DNA of 64,000 nt, taken from positions 1,116,001-1,180,000 of the forward strand of contig NZ_CP067041.1 of NCBI RefSeq assembly GCF_016599855.1, in the 5' to 3' direction. The translations under genes were made by a program, and so were the position numbers. Under the pieces are notes generated by a model. The model was not told the origin of the DNA. It did no database searches and was given only the letters and a program-made list of their open reading frames with translations. The DNA is from Bradyrhizobium diazoefficiens. GTDB lineage: Bacteria > Pseudomonadota > Alphaproteobacteria > Rhizobiales > Xanthobacteraceae. Shown here piece by piece: positions 1-8,383 of this stretch (positions are counted from its first letter, which is position 1; every line of letters starts with the position of its first letter).

Positions 1-332
1 AGCTCGTGCCGTATCTCGGCAAGGTTGCCGCGATCGCGCTGGTGTTTCCGACCTTCCGCGACGGCCGTGCCTATAGCCAGGCGCGGCTGCTGCGGGAGCG
101 TTACAACTACCGCGGCGAGTTGCGTGCCACTGGCCAGGTGCTGCGCGATCAATTCGTGTTCATGCTGCGTGCCGGCTTCGATTCCTTCGAGGTCAAGAAG
201 CAGGCGGACGCGGAGGCCTTCATGCAATCTGCAAAACGCTATTCGGTGTTCTACCAGCCGACCGGCGACGGCCGGATCACGGCGCTGCATCGGCGCATGC
301 AGCTGCGTCATTCCGAGGGTGTCGGCACGTGA
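1..332 (+). CDS. DUF934 family protein, C-terminal part (gene starts before the window)
   Basis: The frame is open from the first bases, so the 5' part lies outside the window; about 109 codons are visible. The sequence contains the block LVFPTFRDGRAYSQARLLR, typical of the DUF934 (COG3749) family, which is usually encoded between an assimilatory nitrite/sulfite reductase and cysH. The family has no firmly established reaction; its constant position suggests an accessory role in sulfite reduction. Its TGA overlaps the GTG start of cysH by 4 bases, implying translational coupling within one operon. I infer that the sulfite reductase gene lies just upstream of the window. The family assignment is by motif memory and fairly secure. 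Confidence 0.85.
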   Translation, partial: LVPYLGKVAAIALVFPTFRDGRAYSQARLLRERYNYRGELRATGQVLRDQFVFMLRAGFDSFEVKKQADAEAFMQSAKRYSVFYQPTGDGRITALHRRMQLRHSEGVGT

Positions 333-1054
333 ACGCGATCGCACCTCAGGTCTCGTCTGTTTCCACGCTGCCGTCGGCAATTGAGCTCGATCGCGCGTTG
401 CGCGATGCCTCTCCCGCGGAGGTGATCGCTGCCGCGCTCAAGGCGGTCGGCCGCGACAAGCTCGCGCTGGTGTCGTCGTTCGGCACGGAATCGGCGACTC
501 TGCTGAAGGTCATGGCCGACGTCGATCCGGCGATCCCCGTGATCTTCCTCGACACCGGCTGGCTGTTCGAGGAGACGCTGGCCTATCGCGATACGCTGAT
601 TGCGGCGCTGGGCTTGAAGGACGTCCGCTCGATCAAGCCGGCCGAGGAAACGCTGTCGCGAGAGGATCCCGATCGCGACCTCTGGTTCTCCGATCCCGAT
701 GCCTGCTGCCGTATCCGCAAGGTCGAGCCGCTGGCGCGTGCGCTCAAGCCGTTCTCCGCGTGGCTCAACGGTCGCAAGCGCTTCCAGGGCAACACCCGCG
801 CCGAAATTCCCGTGGTCGAGGACGACGGCGCGCGGTTGAAGTTCAATCCCTTTGCCAACGTGTCGCGCGAGGAACTCGAAGCGATTTTCGTCGGCGCCAA
901 ATTGCCGCGCCACCCGCTCGCGGCATCCGGTTTTCGCTCGGTGGGGTGTATGCCTTGCACGAGCAGAACAGCCGAAGGCGAGGATGAGCGCGCCGGCCGT
1001 TGGCGCGGCCGTGCCAAGACAGAATGCGGCATCCACACGATGAAGGCTTCGTAG
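329..1054 (+). CDS. cysH: Phosphoadenylyl/adenylyl-sulfate reductase CysH
   Basis: This 241-residue protein should reduce activated sulfate (APS or PAPS) to sulfite in cysteine biosynthesis, using thioredoxin, in the cytoplasm. The P-loop-like SSFGTESATLL lies at residues 49-59 and LDTGWLFEET at 74-83. A Cys pair at 126-127 (CCRIRKVEPL) and a second at 207/210 (CMPC) mark the [4Fe-4S]-containing branch that normally uses APS. The catalytic C-terminal ECGIH motif places its cysteine at 233. The start is GTG, chosen because it overlaps the TGA of the DUF934 gene by 4 bases. Iron-sulfur cysteines are absent from the enterobacterial PAPS-specific enzymes, so APS is the better substrate guess. Confidence 0.95.
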   Translation: MNAIAPQVSSVSTLPSAIELDRALRDASPAEVIAAALKAVGRDKLALVSSFGTESATLLKVMADVDPAIPVIFLDTGWLFEETLAYRDTLIAALGLKDVRSIKPAEETLSREDPDRDLWFSDPDACCRIRKVEPLARALKPFSAWLNGRKRFQGNTRAEIPVVEDDGARLKFNPFANVSREELEAIFVGAKLPRHPLAASGFRSVGCMPCTSRTAEGEDERAGRWRGRAKTECGIHTMKAS

Positions 1055-1222
1055 CCCGCCTGGGCCGCATCCGGCGCGTCGTTTCGCTGATAGTCTACAC
1101 CGGGCGCGTCAAGAGCCGTCGTCCGGCGACACCACCGGCCTCGAGCGCCCGCCGTTACCGCATATTTGCGGACGTCTGAGCTGCCGTGACGGGTCGAATT
1201 TTCCTCAAAATTCACCTTTCAG

Positions 1223-1263
1223 CCATTGTTGGTATGCAACAACGGCCCCTCATTTTGGGGGCC
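1223..1263 (+). other. Two mutually exclusive small hairpins upstream of the CAP lipoprotein gene
   Basis: A 9-bp inverted repeat with one mismatch (1223-1231 with 1237-1245) is followed by a 6-bp stem (1244-1249 with 1258-1263). The second ends 7 bases before the ATG at 1271. The two stems share bases 1244-1245, so only one can form fully. No T-run follows, so this is not a standard terminator. A role in translation initiation of the downstream gene is speculation. Confidence 0.3.
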
Positions 1264-1270
1264 CCGATCC

Positions 1271-1774
1271 ATGCGCGCTGCGGCCGCGATCCTTCTTACT
1301 TTGCTTCTCGCCGGCTGCGCCGGCAATGAAGCGCCGGTCCAGCAGCCGTCGATGTATGCCGACATGTCGGTCCCGGGCGCCAGGCTCGATGCGCCGGCCG
1401 CCGCGATCATGATCTCGCAATATCGCCAGAACAACGGCCTCGGTACCGTCGAGATCGATCCCGAATTGATGCGGCTCGCCGAATCCCAGTCCAATGCCAT
1501 GGCGGCGGCCAACAAGATGGATCACGACGTCCGCGCGCCCTTGGGCAAGCGGCTCAATGCCGGCGGCTATCCGGCGACTGTGGCGGTCGAGAACATCTCG
1601 GCTGGCTATCACACGTTGGCGGAAGCGTTTTCCGGCTGGCGCGACTCGCCTCCGCACCGCGCCAACATGCTCAAGAGCGGTGTCACAAAATTGGGCATAG
1701 CGGCGAGCTATGCTCCAGGCACCAAATACAAGGTGTTCTGGACCATGATCCTGGCCTCGACAGACCCCCGATAA
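1271..1774 (+). CDS. CAP (SCP/PR-1-like) domain lipoprotein
   Basis: The product of 167 residues starts with a lipoprotein signal peptide ending in LLAGC, so it is probably acylated on that cysteine and anchored in the envelope. The rest is a CAP/SCP domain: MISQYRQNNGLGTVEIDPEL near the start, then SNAMAAANKMDHD, and the signature SGWRDSPPHRANML followed by KLGIA. Bacterial CAP proteins are mostly of unknown function, with no enzymatic activity established. An in-frame upstream start at 1226 would place 15 charged and polar residues before the signal peptide, so the ATG at 1271 is preferred. No obvious operon partner. Confidence 0.88.
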   Translation: MRAAAAILLTLLLAGCAGNEAPVQQPSMYADMSVPGARLDAPAAAIMISQYRQNNGLGTVEIDPELMRLAESQSNAMAAANKMDHDVRAPLGKRLNAGGYPATVAVENISAGYHTLAEAFSGWRDSPPHRANMLKSGVTKLGIAASYAPGTKYKVFWTMILASTDPR

Positions 1775-1863
1775 GCCAGACTTGATCCCGGGATGCATTG
1801 ACGCCGCGGCAGACTGTCGCCACGGTGGCTTGCCTTTTGCGATTGTTTGTTAATGTCCCCCGC

Positions 1864-3033
1864 ATGACCGATCATAGCCCGGAACTCGCAACAGTCCCCG
1901 CGAAGGCGCAGCGCGTCCTGGTTCTCCAGGGCGGCGGCGCGCTCGGCTCGTATCAGGCCGGCGCCTATCAGGCGCTGTGTCATTTCGATTTCGAGCCCGA
2001 ATGGGTCGCCGGTATCTCGATTGGTGCGGTCAACGCTGCCATCATCGCCGGTAATGAGGGCCACACCCGCGTCAAGCGGCTCAAGGAATTCTGGGAGATG
2101 GTCTCCAAGCCGGTGCCGTGGAAGCCGGTCGGCAAGGGCAACCACAGCCGCGAGCTGTTCAATTCCACCAGCGCTGCGCTGATCGCGACCTTCGGCGTGC
2201 CCGGCTTCTTCGTCCCGCGCATCCCGCCGGCGCCGCTCTGGCCGCCGGGCAGCCCGCAGGCCGAGAGCTATTACGACACCGCGCCGCTGAAGAAGACGCT
2301 GGAGCGGCTGGTTGATTTCGATCGCATCAACGATCTCAAGACCCGCTTGTCGGTCGGCGCGGTCGGCGTCACCTCCGGCAACTTCAAATATTTCGACAAT
2401 TACGAGTTCAAGAAGCTCGGCAAGAAAATCGGCCCGGAGCACATCATGGCCTCCGGCGCGCTGCCGCCGGGCTTTCCGTCGGTCGTCATCGACGGCGAGC
2501 ATTACTGGGACGGCGGCATCGCCTCCAACACGCCGCTCGACTTCGTGCTCGATGCCGAGGTCGATCGCGACCTGCTGATCTTCCAGGTCGATCTGTTCAG
2601 CGCACGCGGCGACCTGCCGACCTCGCTGCTCGAGGCCACCGAGCGCGAGAAGGACATCCGCTTCTCCAGCCGCACCCGGATGAACACCGACAAGAACAAG
2701 CAGGTGCACAACGCGCGCCGGGCCGTGCGTGACCTGATCGGAAAATTGCCGGATTATCTCAAGAACGACCCGTCCGTCGAATTCCTCGCCAAGGTGTCAC
2801 GCGAAAGCACTGTGACCGTGGTGCACCTGATCTATCGCAGCAAGAATTACGAATCCTCGTCCAAGGACTACGATTTCTCGCATGTCGCCATGGTCGAGCA
2901 TTGGGAAAGCGGCGTGCGCGACGTGCATGTGTCGATGCGCCACAAGGACTGGCTCGAGAAGCCGCAGTCCGGCGAGACCATGGTGACCTACGACCTCACG
3001 GGGGACGTCACCCCGCCAAAAAGGAGCGAATAA
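1864..3033 (+). CDS. Patatin-like phospholipase with C-terminal DUF3734-type domain
   Basis: A 389-residue predicted serine lipid hydrolase. It has the patatin oxyanion-hole motif GGGALGSY (residues 23-30), the nucleophile elbow GISIG with Ser52, and the catalytic aspartate in WDGGIASNTPL near residue 220. The region after about residue 280 matches the C-terminal extension often called DUF3734. No signal peptide is visible, so it is probably cytoplasmic or peripheral. The ATG at 1864 is chosen because the patatin fold begins only 17 residues later; an upstream TTG-initiated extension has no family support. The stop lies one base before the 3-hydroxybutyrate dehydrogenase start region, indicating an operon and a possible link to polyhydroxybutyrate metabolism. 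Confidence 0.92.
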   Translation: MTDHSPELATVPAKAQRVLVLQGGGALGSYQAGAYQALCHFDFEPEWVAGISIGAVNAAIIAGNEGHTRVKRLKEFWEMVSKPVPWKPVGKGNHSRELFNSTSAALIATFGVPGFFVPRIPPAPLWPPGSPQAESYYDTAPLKKTLERLVDFDRINDLKTRLSVGAVGVTSGNFKYFDNYEFKKLGKKIGPEHIMASGALPPGFPSVVIDGEHYWDGGIASNTPLDFVLDAEVDRDLLIFQVDLFSARGDLPTSLLEATEREKDIRFSSRTRMNTDKNKQVHNARRAVRDLIGKLPDYLKNDPSVEFLAKVSRESTVTVVHLIYRSKNYESSSKDYDFSHVAMVEHWESGVRDVHVSMRHKDWLEKPQSGETMVTYDLTGDVTPPKRSE

Positions 3034-3034
3034 T

Positions 3035-3823
3035 ATGGGTACTCTGTCAGGCAAGAACGCCGTCGTAACAGGTTCGACCAGCGGCATTGGCCTTGCCTAT
3101 GCGCGTGCGTTCGCGGCGGCCGGCGCCAATGTCGTCATCAACGGCTTCGGCTCGCCGGAGGATATCGAGAAGGAGCGCGCGAAGATCGAGGCCGATTTCG
3201 GCGTCAAGTCGGTCTACTCGCCCGCCGACATGACCAAGCCGGCCGAAATCGCCGGAATGATTGCGCTCGGCGAGACGTCGTTCGGTTCGGTCGACATCCT
3301 CGTCAACAATGCCGGCATCCAGTTCGTCTCGCCGATCGAGCAATTCCCGCCCGAGAAGTGGGACCAGATCATCGCGATCAACCTGTCCTCGGCCTTCCAT
3401 GCCATCCGCGCCGCCGTGCCCGGCATGAAGAAGAAGGGCTGGGGCCGCATCATCAACACCGCCTCGGCGCACTCGCTGGTCGCCTCGCCGTTCAAGTCGG
3501 CCTATGTGTCGGCCAAGCACGGCATCGCCGGCCTGACCAAGACCGTGGCGCTGGAAGTCGCGACGCACAAGATCACCTGTAACTGCATCAGCCCCGGCTA
3601 TGTCTGGACGCCGCTGGTGGAGAAGCAGATCCCGGACACGATGAAGGCGCGCAACCTCACGCGCGAGCAGGTCATCAACGACGTGCTGCTCGACGCCCAG
3701 CCGACCAAGGAGTTCGTGACATCCGAGCAGGTCGCAGCGTTGGCGCTGTTCCTGTGCAGCGACGACGCTGCGCAGATCACCGGCACCAATCTGTCGATCG
3801 ACGGCGGCTGGACCGCGGAGTAA
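3035..3823 (+). CDS. bdhA: D-3-hydroxybutyrate dehydrogenase, SDR family
   Basis: This protein of 262 residues probably oxidises 3-hydroxybutyrate to acetoacetate with NAD in PHB breakdown. It is a classical short-chain dehydrogenase: TGSTSGIG at 12-19 for NAD, NNAG at 91-94, catalytic Ser144, Tyr157 and Lys161, and the C-terminal block LSIDGGWTAE. Length (about 260) and the run ASAHSLVASPFKSAYVSAKH match 3-hydroxybutyrate dehydrogenases rather than generic SDRs. A strong Shine-Dalgarno AAGGAG precedes the ATG. The gene starts 1 base after the patatin stop, so the two are very likely cotranscribed. The symbol rests on family resemblance. Confidence 0.9.
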   Translation: MGTLSGKNAVVTGSTSGIGLAYARAFAAAGANVVINGFGSPEDIEKERAKIEADFGVKSVYSPADMTKPAEIAGMIALGETSFGSVDILVNNAGIQFVSPIEQFPPEKWDQIIAINLSSAFHAIRAAVPGMKKKGWGRIINTASAHSLVASPFKSAYVSAKHGIAGLTKTVALEVATHKITCNCISPGYVWTPLVEKQIPDTMKARNLTREQVINDVLLDAQPTKEFVTSEQVAALALFLCSDDAAQITGTNLSIDGGWTAE

Positions 3824-3842
3824 CGGCGGCGATGTCGTAGCC

Positions 3843-3935
3843 GTAGGATGGGCAAAGGCGCATTTGCGCCGTGCCCACCACCTCTTCCGCGATTGAAAAG
3901 AAACGGTGGGCACGCTTCGCTTTGCCCACCCTGTA
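3843..3935. repeat. Palindromic GGGTGGGCAAAG-type intergenic repeat, copy 1
   Basis: The outer arms (GGATGGGCAAAGGCGCA on the left, GCTTTGCCCACCCT on the right) are inverted copies, and inner arms GTGCCCACC/GGTGGGCAC add a second stem. A related copy lies at 17163-17287. This looks like a dispersed repeat between convergent genes; it may also end transcription, but no T-run is present. Confidence 0.7.
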
Positions 3936-3963
3936 CACCGAGAAGGTGGCGGCCGCTTTCCCT

Positions 3964-4788
3964 CTAATGCGTCCAGGCCAGAGCCGTCACGATCGCGGAC
4001 TGCAAGTTCAATTCCGCGAACATGATCTTGCCGGCGACCACGACGAGGACGCTGGCGAGCGCCACGCGCAACACCGTCTCCGGCACACGCGTCGCGCTGT
4101 AGCTGCCGAGAATGATGCCGGGCAGCGAGCCCAGCAGCAGCACGCCCATCAGGCCCCAGTCGACCGAACCGAGCATCCAGTGTCCGATGCCGGCCACCAG
4201 CGTCAGCGGCACCGCGTGCGCGATGTCGGAGCCGACGATGGTCGCCATCGGCAGGCGCGGATAGAGCAGCAGCAGCACCGTCACGCCGACGGCACCGGCG
4301 CCGACGGACGAAATCGAAACCAGCACGCCGAGCACGATGCCGGTGACGACGGTCGCAATCACCGTGGTGCGCTCATCGACCTGCTCCATGCGCCTCCGAT
4401 AGCGCTCCATCATCGACTTGCGGAAGATCAGCGATGTGGCAGTCAATATCAGCGCAAAGCACAGCACCAGATTGACCAGGTTGCGCTGGGCATCGCCCCT
4501 GAGATCGAGCTTCCACAGCACCAGCAGCGTCAGCGCGCTCGCGGGAATGCTGCCGCAGGCAAGCCGCAGCACCGCCGGCCAGTGCACGCTGCGCGACCAG
4601 CCATGCACCACGCTGCCGCCGGTCTTGGTGGCGGCGGCATAGAGCAGGTCGGTGCCGACGGCGGTGGTCGGGTGGATGCCGAATAGCAGGATCAGCAGTG
4701 GCGTCATCAACGAGCCGCCTCCCACGCCGGTCAGCCCGACAAGCAGGCCGACGCCAAATCCCGAAGCGACGTAGAGCGGATCAATCAT
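3964..4788 (-). CDS. TauE/SafE family sulfite or organosulfonate exporter
   Basis: A 274-residue integral membrane protein with about eight hydrophobic segments. The N-terminal repeat FGVGLLVGLTGVGGGSLMTP and the internal repeat around SSVGAGAVGVTVLLLLYP are the paired glycine-rich motifs of the TauE/SafE (DUF81) family, thought to export sulfite, sulfonates or related anions across the inner membrane. The start is the ATG before IDPLYVASGFG; the open frame continues far upstream but that part has no family match. Its nearness to the cysH operon is suggestive of sulfur metabolism, but it is on the opposite strand and nearly 3 kb away. The substrate is unknown. Confidence 0.9.
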   Translation of the reverse strand: MIDPLYVASGFGVGLLVGLTGVGGGSLMTPLLILLFGIHPTTAVGTDLLYAAATKTGGSVVHGWSRSVHWPAVLRLACGSIPASALTLLVLWKLDLRGDAQRNLVNLVLCFALILTATSLIFRKSMMERYRRRMEQVDERTTVIATVVTGIVLGVLVSISSVGAGAVGVTVLLLLYPRLPMATIVGSDIAHAVPLTLVAGIGHWMLGSVDWGLMGVLLLGSLPGIILGSYSATRVPETVLRVALASVLVVVAGKIMFAELNLQSAIVTALAWTH

Positions 4789-4973
4789 GGTCAGGGAATC
4801 TAGGTTTATCTCATCAGTTGGGCAATACGACCTAGAATAAACCCTCCCAGGGGCGCAACCTGTTGGATGGAATAAGAAAAATTGTGCTGCGAGCCAGATA
4901 TGAGGAGGCGTTTCGCTTCGTTCCCGGGCATCCAGCGAAAGACACGTTCCTCGGCATCGCAGGCGCGTAGCGC

Positions 4974-6368
4974 TTATTTTCCAAACGCCAGCACGTGCAG
5001 GCCCAGCCGCTGCCGCACGATCCAGAACAGCAGCACGGTCTCGAAGGTGAGCGAGATCGAGGTCGCAGCCGCGGCGCCGTGGCCACCGAAGCGCGGCACC
5101 AGCGCGATGCAGAGCACGACGTTCATCACGAAGGCGAGCGCGTAAGCCAGTGCGCAGATCTTCTGCTGGCCGAGCATGTTGAGCAGCCGCTCCATCGGGC
5201 CAATCGCCGCGCGCACCACAAGACCGATCGCGGCGATGAACATGATGTCGTAGCCGACAACGAATTGCGGTCCGAACAGCCAGAGCAGCGGCTTGCCGAG
5301 TACGAGCAGCACGGCGGTCGCGGCCAGCGACGGCCAGAACGTCCAGTTGATGGCGTGCGCGACATAGGCCGACAGCCGCGCCTTGTCGCCGCTTGCGTTG
5401 TATTCGGCAAACCGGTGCGCGGTCGTTGCCGACATCGCGTAGTGAATGAAGGATACCAACGCCAGCGTTTTTACCACCGCGAAGTAGACGCCGACCTCGT
5501 CGGAGGGACGGAATTGCTGCAGCACCAGCACGTCGGTGTAGGACAGCAGCAGGTAGAAGCTTTCGACCAGCAGGATCGGCAGCGAAACGGCCAGCCAGCC
5601 GCTGACGTCGTAGGCCTTGGGCCCGGCCTCGATATGATCGGCGAGCTTGCGGTTCAGCACCACCATCTGCCCGGTCATCGCGATCCACACGGCGCCGGCG
5701 CTCGCGACCATCGCGGCAACCGCGCCGAGATGATAGCCGAGCAGGAAAGCGCAGGCCGTGATGCCGATGATCAACGCCTGGCGGATGATGAATTGCGGCA
5801 TCAGGCCGAGCTGCATCCAGTCATGCGAGCGCGCGATGCCGTCCTGGGTGTTGGCGACGACGAAGGCCGGTAGCGTCATGCAGCCGATATAGAGCGGCAG
5901 CTGCTCGGCCGGATTGATCGAGGGCGAGAGCAGCTTGACGATGCCGGCAAGCGCCAGCGACACCAGCGTCGAGACGGAAAAGGTCAGCCAGCGGCTGCCG
6001 GAGAGAAAGCCGCGCAGCAGCGCGTGGTCACCGCTGGCGCGATATTCCGGAATGATCTTTTGCGCGGAAGCGGAGATGCCGAAATCCATCATGCTGCCGA
6101 GCAGCAGCACCCAGGTCCAGACATAGACATAGATGCCGTAGTCGGACGTCCCCATCCAGCGCGCCAGTAGCACCTGGGAGAGATAGGCGAGGCCCGCGCT
6201 GATGACGCGGATGATGAAGATGGTGCCGGCCAGCCGCCGCGTCAGCGAGGCCTCACTCGAGCCGCCCGTCAGCCTGGCGCGCAGCCGCCCGATCAGCCCG
6301 GCCGGCCCGGTCGTTGCGGGTTCTGCGTCCATCACGGCCAATTCGAAAAGTCCCCAAGCGTCCCGCAT
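4974..6368 (-). CDS. Polysaccharide/oligosaccharide flippase (MOP superfamily, Wzx-like)
   Basis: Up to 464 residues with 12-14 predicted membrane helices. The N-terminal block IRVISAGLAYLSQVLLARWM followed by YGIYVYVWTW is characteristic of the polysaccharide biosynthesis / lipopolysaccharide flippase family (PF01943-like), which moves lipid-linked sugars across the inner membrane. A second in-frame ATG at 6332 (before DAEPATTG) is equally plausible; neither start has a good ribosome binding site. No glycosyltransferase genes are adjacent, so the transported glycan cannot be guessed. It faces the same way as the TauE-like gene, 185 bases apart. Confidence 0.87.
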   Translation of the reverse strand: MRDAWGLFELAVMDAEPATTGPAGLIGRLRARLTGGSSEASLTRRLAGTIFIIRVISAGLAYLSQVLLARWMGTSDYGIYVYVWTWVLLLGSMMDFGISASAQKIIPEYRASGDHALLRGFLSGSRWLTFSVSTLVSLALAGIVKLLSPSINPAEQLPLYIGCMTLPAFVVANTQDGIARSHDWMQLGLMPQFIIRQALIIGITACAFLLGYHLGAVAAMVASAGAVWIAMTGQMVVLNRKLADHIEAGPKAYDVSGWLAVSLPILLVESFYLLLSYTDVLVLQQFRPSDEVGVYFAVVKTLALVSFIHYAMSATTAHRFAEYNASGDKARLSAYVAHAINWTFWPSLAATAVLLVLGKPLLWLFGPQFVVGYDIMFIAAIGLVVRAAIGPMERLLNMLGQQKICALAYALAFVMNVVLCIALVPRFGGHGAAAATSISLTFETVLLFWIVRQRLGLHVLAFGK

Positions 6369-6431
6369 TCCGCGGCGCCCTGGGAATTAGCAACCATTCG
6401 TTAAGATTAGGTTGGGTGGACGTCTGTCCTC

Positions 6432-6484
6432 GCTGTCGTCCCGAATCTGCGCTCCGCTCCGCTTTGCTGGTCCGGGACGACAGC
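6432..6484. repeat. Short palindrome with 12-bp perfect GCTGTCGTCCCG arms
   Basis: GCTGTCGTCCCG at 6432-6443 is exactly inverted at 6473-6484. The same arm sequence borders the longer palindrome at 8211-8369, so the two belong to one dispersed family. Located between two minus-strand genes. Confidence 0.65.
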
Positions 6485-6507
6485 TGAGAGTGAAGCGACA
6501 GCTCGGC

Positions 6508-7347
6508 TCACTCCAAATTCGTATTGAACTCGTACGACTTCTCCGGCCCGACCAGCGTGAACTTCAGCGCTGCGCCGTCGGGCTTGACGCCTGGCGGCAG
6601 TCCGTCGAGCTCGAAGGAAAAGCGCTTCACGCCGGGCGGGCTGTGCTCGACGGGATCAGGAATCGGCAGCGACCAGTCCGGCGTCGGGCCTTCCACGAAC
6701 AGATTGACCTTGCTGTTCTCGGGCGCAACGACATCCACCACCACTTTCTTGGGGCCGTCGCGCCTCACGTCGCGGATGGTCAGAGGATTGGGATCTCCGA
6801 TATTGGCTGGCTTCGGCACGGTGTCGAGTGCCGTGCGCAGATTGGCGTCTTCAGTCGAGGCGACGTTGTTGAAGCCGAGCTCGACATTGGCGTCGACGGG
6901 TATGCAGAGCTTTTCACAAACCGCGTAATTGATCTCGGCGCGCAACGTCACCGGCTTGTCCGCAGCCTTGGGGACGATACGCAAGGGCAGCACGATCTGG
7001 TCGTGATAACCGATCGAATGACCGCCTGCGCCGTCCTCAAACTTTTGCGGTGCCGGCCACATCACTGTCACCGCTTCGACATTGTCCGACTTGGAAAAGT
7101 CGAACCGTGGCGGAACACCGGAATCGCCCGGCATGCGCCAGTAGGTCTTCCAGCCAGGCTGAAGCTGGAACGCGATACCGCCAAGCAGCACCGTACCGCT
7201 GCGCGATCCCGCCAGCAACCGCACCGCGGAATGTCCGTCGCGCTGCCACGGCGAGGCGTCGTCGGCACGGGCACCCATCGCCAATGACGACGCAAGCAGG
7301 GTTGTCGCGATGCCAAGCGCCGCAGTCAGGGGAACTCTTGTCAGCAT
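6508..7347 (-). CDS. Periplasmic protein with DsbD N-terminal-like (thiol-disulfide interchange) domain
   Basis: The product of 279 residues starts with a clear Sec signal peptide ending near ARADD. The mature part carries the WKTYWRMPGDSGVPP block and YAVCEKLCIPVDANVEL, the CxxxC-containing signature of the DsbD alpha-like / DsbC-interacting domain. In true DsbD this domain passes electrons from the membrane to periplasmic thioredoxin-like proteins. Here it stands alone with no membrane domain or thioredoxin domain, so a partner encoded elsewhere (for example CcdA-like) is needed for redox relay. Function is inferred from the domain only. Confidence 0.87.
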   Translation of the reverse strand: MLTRVPLTAALGIATTLLASSLAMGARADDASPWQRDGHSAVRLLAGSRSGTVLLGGIAFQLQPGWKTYWRMPGDSGVPPRFDFSKSDNVEAVTVMWPAPQKFEDGAGGHSIGYHDQIVLPLRIVPKAADKPVTLRAEINYAVCEKLCIPVDANVELGFNNVASTEDANLRTALDTVPKPANIGDPNPLTIRDVRRDGPKKVVVDVVAPENSKVNLFVEGPTPDWSLPIPDPVEHSPPGVKRFSFELDGLPPGVKPDGAALKFTLVGPEKSYEFNTNLE

Positions 7348-7499
7348 GGAACGTCTTTACAGGGTCGCGTCGCGGCAAACCATTGAATTGCTTGTGATGG
7401 ATGCACTTGAATGCACCTGAATCAAGTCTCCGAAACCCTTGATTTGACAGCTGCCCGGCCCGACATCAGGATAGGAATTGAAACCGGAGTGCTTCACCG

Positions 7500-8144
7500 A
7501 TGGCTCCCACAGGCAAAAGGACGGGCGAAAGCACCCGCGGCGCGGGCCCAGCGTTTCCCAATTCGGCCGGTTATCTCGACGGCCGGCTCCTGATCGCGAT
7601 GCCGGTGATGGGCGATGAGCGCTTCGAGCGCTCGGTCATCTATCTCTGTGCGCATTCGGCCGAGGGCGCGATGGGCATCATCGTCAATCATCCGGCCGGC
7701 AGCATCGATTTTCCCGAGCTGCTGGAGCAGCTCGGCATCGTCAGGAAGGGCGAGCATATCAAGCTGCCCGAGAATGCCGAAAGCATGAAGGTGCTGCGCG
7801 GCGGCCCGGTCGATACCGGCCGCGGCTTCGTGCTGCATTCCAGCGACTTCTACATCGAGAACGCGACCCTGCGGATCGACGACGGCGTCTGTCTCACTGC
7901 CACCGTCGACATCCTGCGCGCGATTGCCAACGGCTCCGGCCCCAAGCACGCCATTCTCGCCCTTGGTTACGCCGGATGGGCGCCGGGCCAGCTCGAGACC
8001 GAGATCCAGAGCAATGGCTGGCTGCATTGCGATGCGGATGCGGATCTGATCTTCGGCGACGACGTCGACGAAAAATACGGCCGCGCCTTGCGCAAGATCG
8101 GCATCGATCCCGGGATGCTGTCGAACGAGGCGGGGCACGCGTAG
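7500..8144 (+). CDS. YqgE/AlgH family protein
   Basis: A protein of 214 residues, almost all one YqgE/AlgH (DUF179) domain: [20 protein letters not shown] at the start, [25 protein letters not shown] in the middle, and [13 protein letters not shown] towards the end. These are the conserved blocks of the family, whose biochemical role is unresolved (AlgH was once called a transcriptional regulator of alginate in Pseudomonas). A GGAG sequence stands about 10 bases upstream of the chosen ATG. The gene stands alone and diverges from the DsbD-N-like gene. Confidence 0.92.
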   Translation: MAPTGKRTGESTRGAGPAFPNSAGYLDGRLLIAMPVMGDERFERSVIYLCAHSAEGAMGIIVNHPAGSIDFPELLEQLGIVRKGEHIKLPENAESMKVLRGGPVDTGRGFVLHSSDFYIENATLRIDDGVCLTATVDILRAIANGSGPKHAILALGYAGWAPGQLETEIQSNGWLHCDADADLIFGDDVDEKYGRALRKIGIDPGMLSNEAGHA

Positions 8145-8210
8145 CTCTGGCTCGGCGCTCTTGGCCCGGTCTCCCCGGTCGCGCATCACCCTCGCTGTCG
8201 CCGTAGCGTC

Positions 8211-8369
8211 TGCTGTCGTCCCGGACAAGCGCGCGCAGATCCGGGACCCATACTCCCAGGAGGAGTTTGAGGCAGGTTGTTCACCACGAGCCTTCGCCAA
8301 ACCACTTCCTGTGGCTATGGGTCCCGGATCGGCACGCGCCTAAGGGCGCGCTTGTCCGGGACGACAGCA
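8211..8369. repeat. Long palindromic repeat with 24-bp perfect terminal arms
   Basis: The first 24 bases (8211-8234, TGCTGTCGTCCCGGACAAGC...) are exactly repeated in inverted orientation at 8346-8369. Inner arms around ATCCGGGACCCATA and TATGGGTCCCGGAT extend the pairing. It lies between convergent genes. Related arms occur at 6432-6484, 23139-23288, 41209-41308 and 43670-43795. Confidence 0.75.
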
Positions 8370-8383
8370 GTGTATGACGCGCG

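Noticed and set aside
1055..1226. Riboswitch or regulatory RNA between cysH and the CAP lipoprotein gene
   Set aside because: No known aptamer pattern was found; only weak hairpins near 1223-1263.
4789..5688. Long upstream extension of the TauE-like gene frame on the minus strand
   Set aside because: It overlaps the flippase gene in another frame, has no homology and is Arg-rich, typical of a GC-rich shadow; the family start is at 4788.
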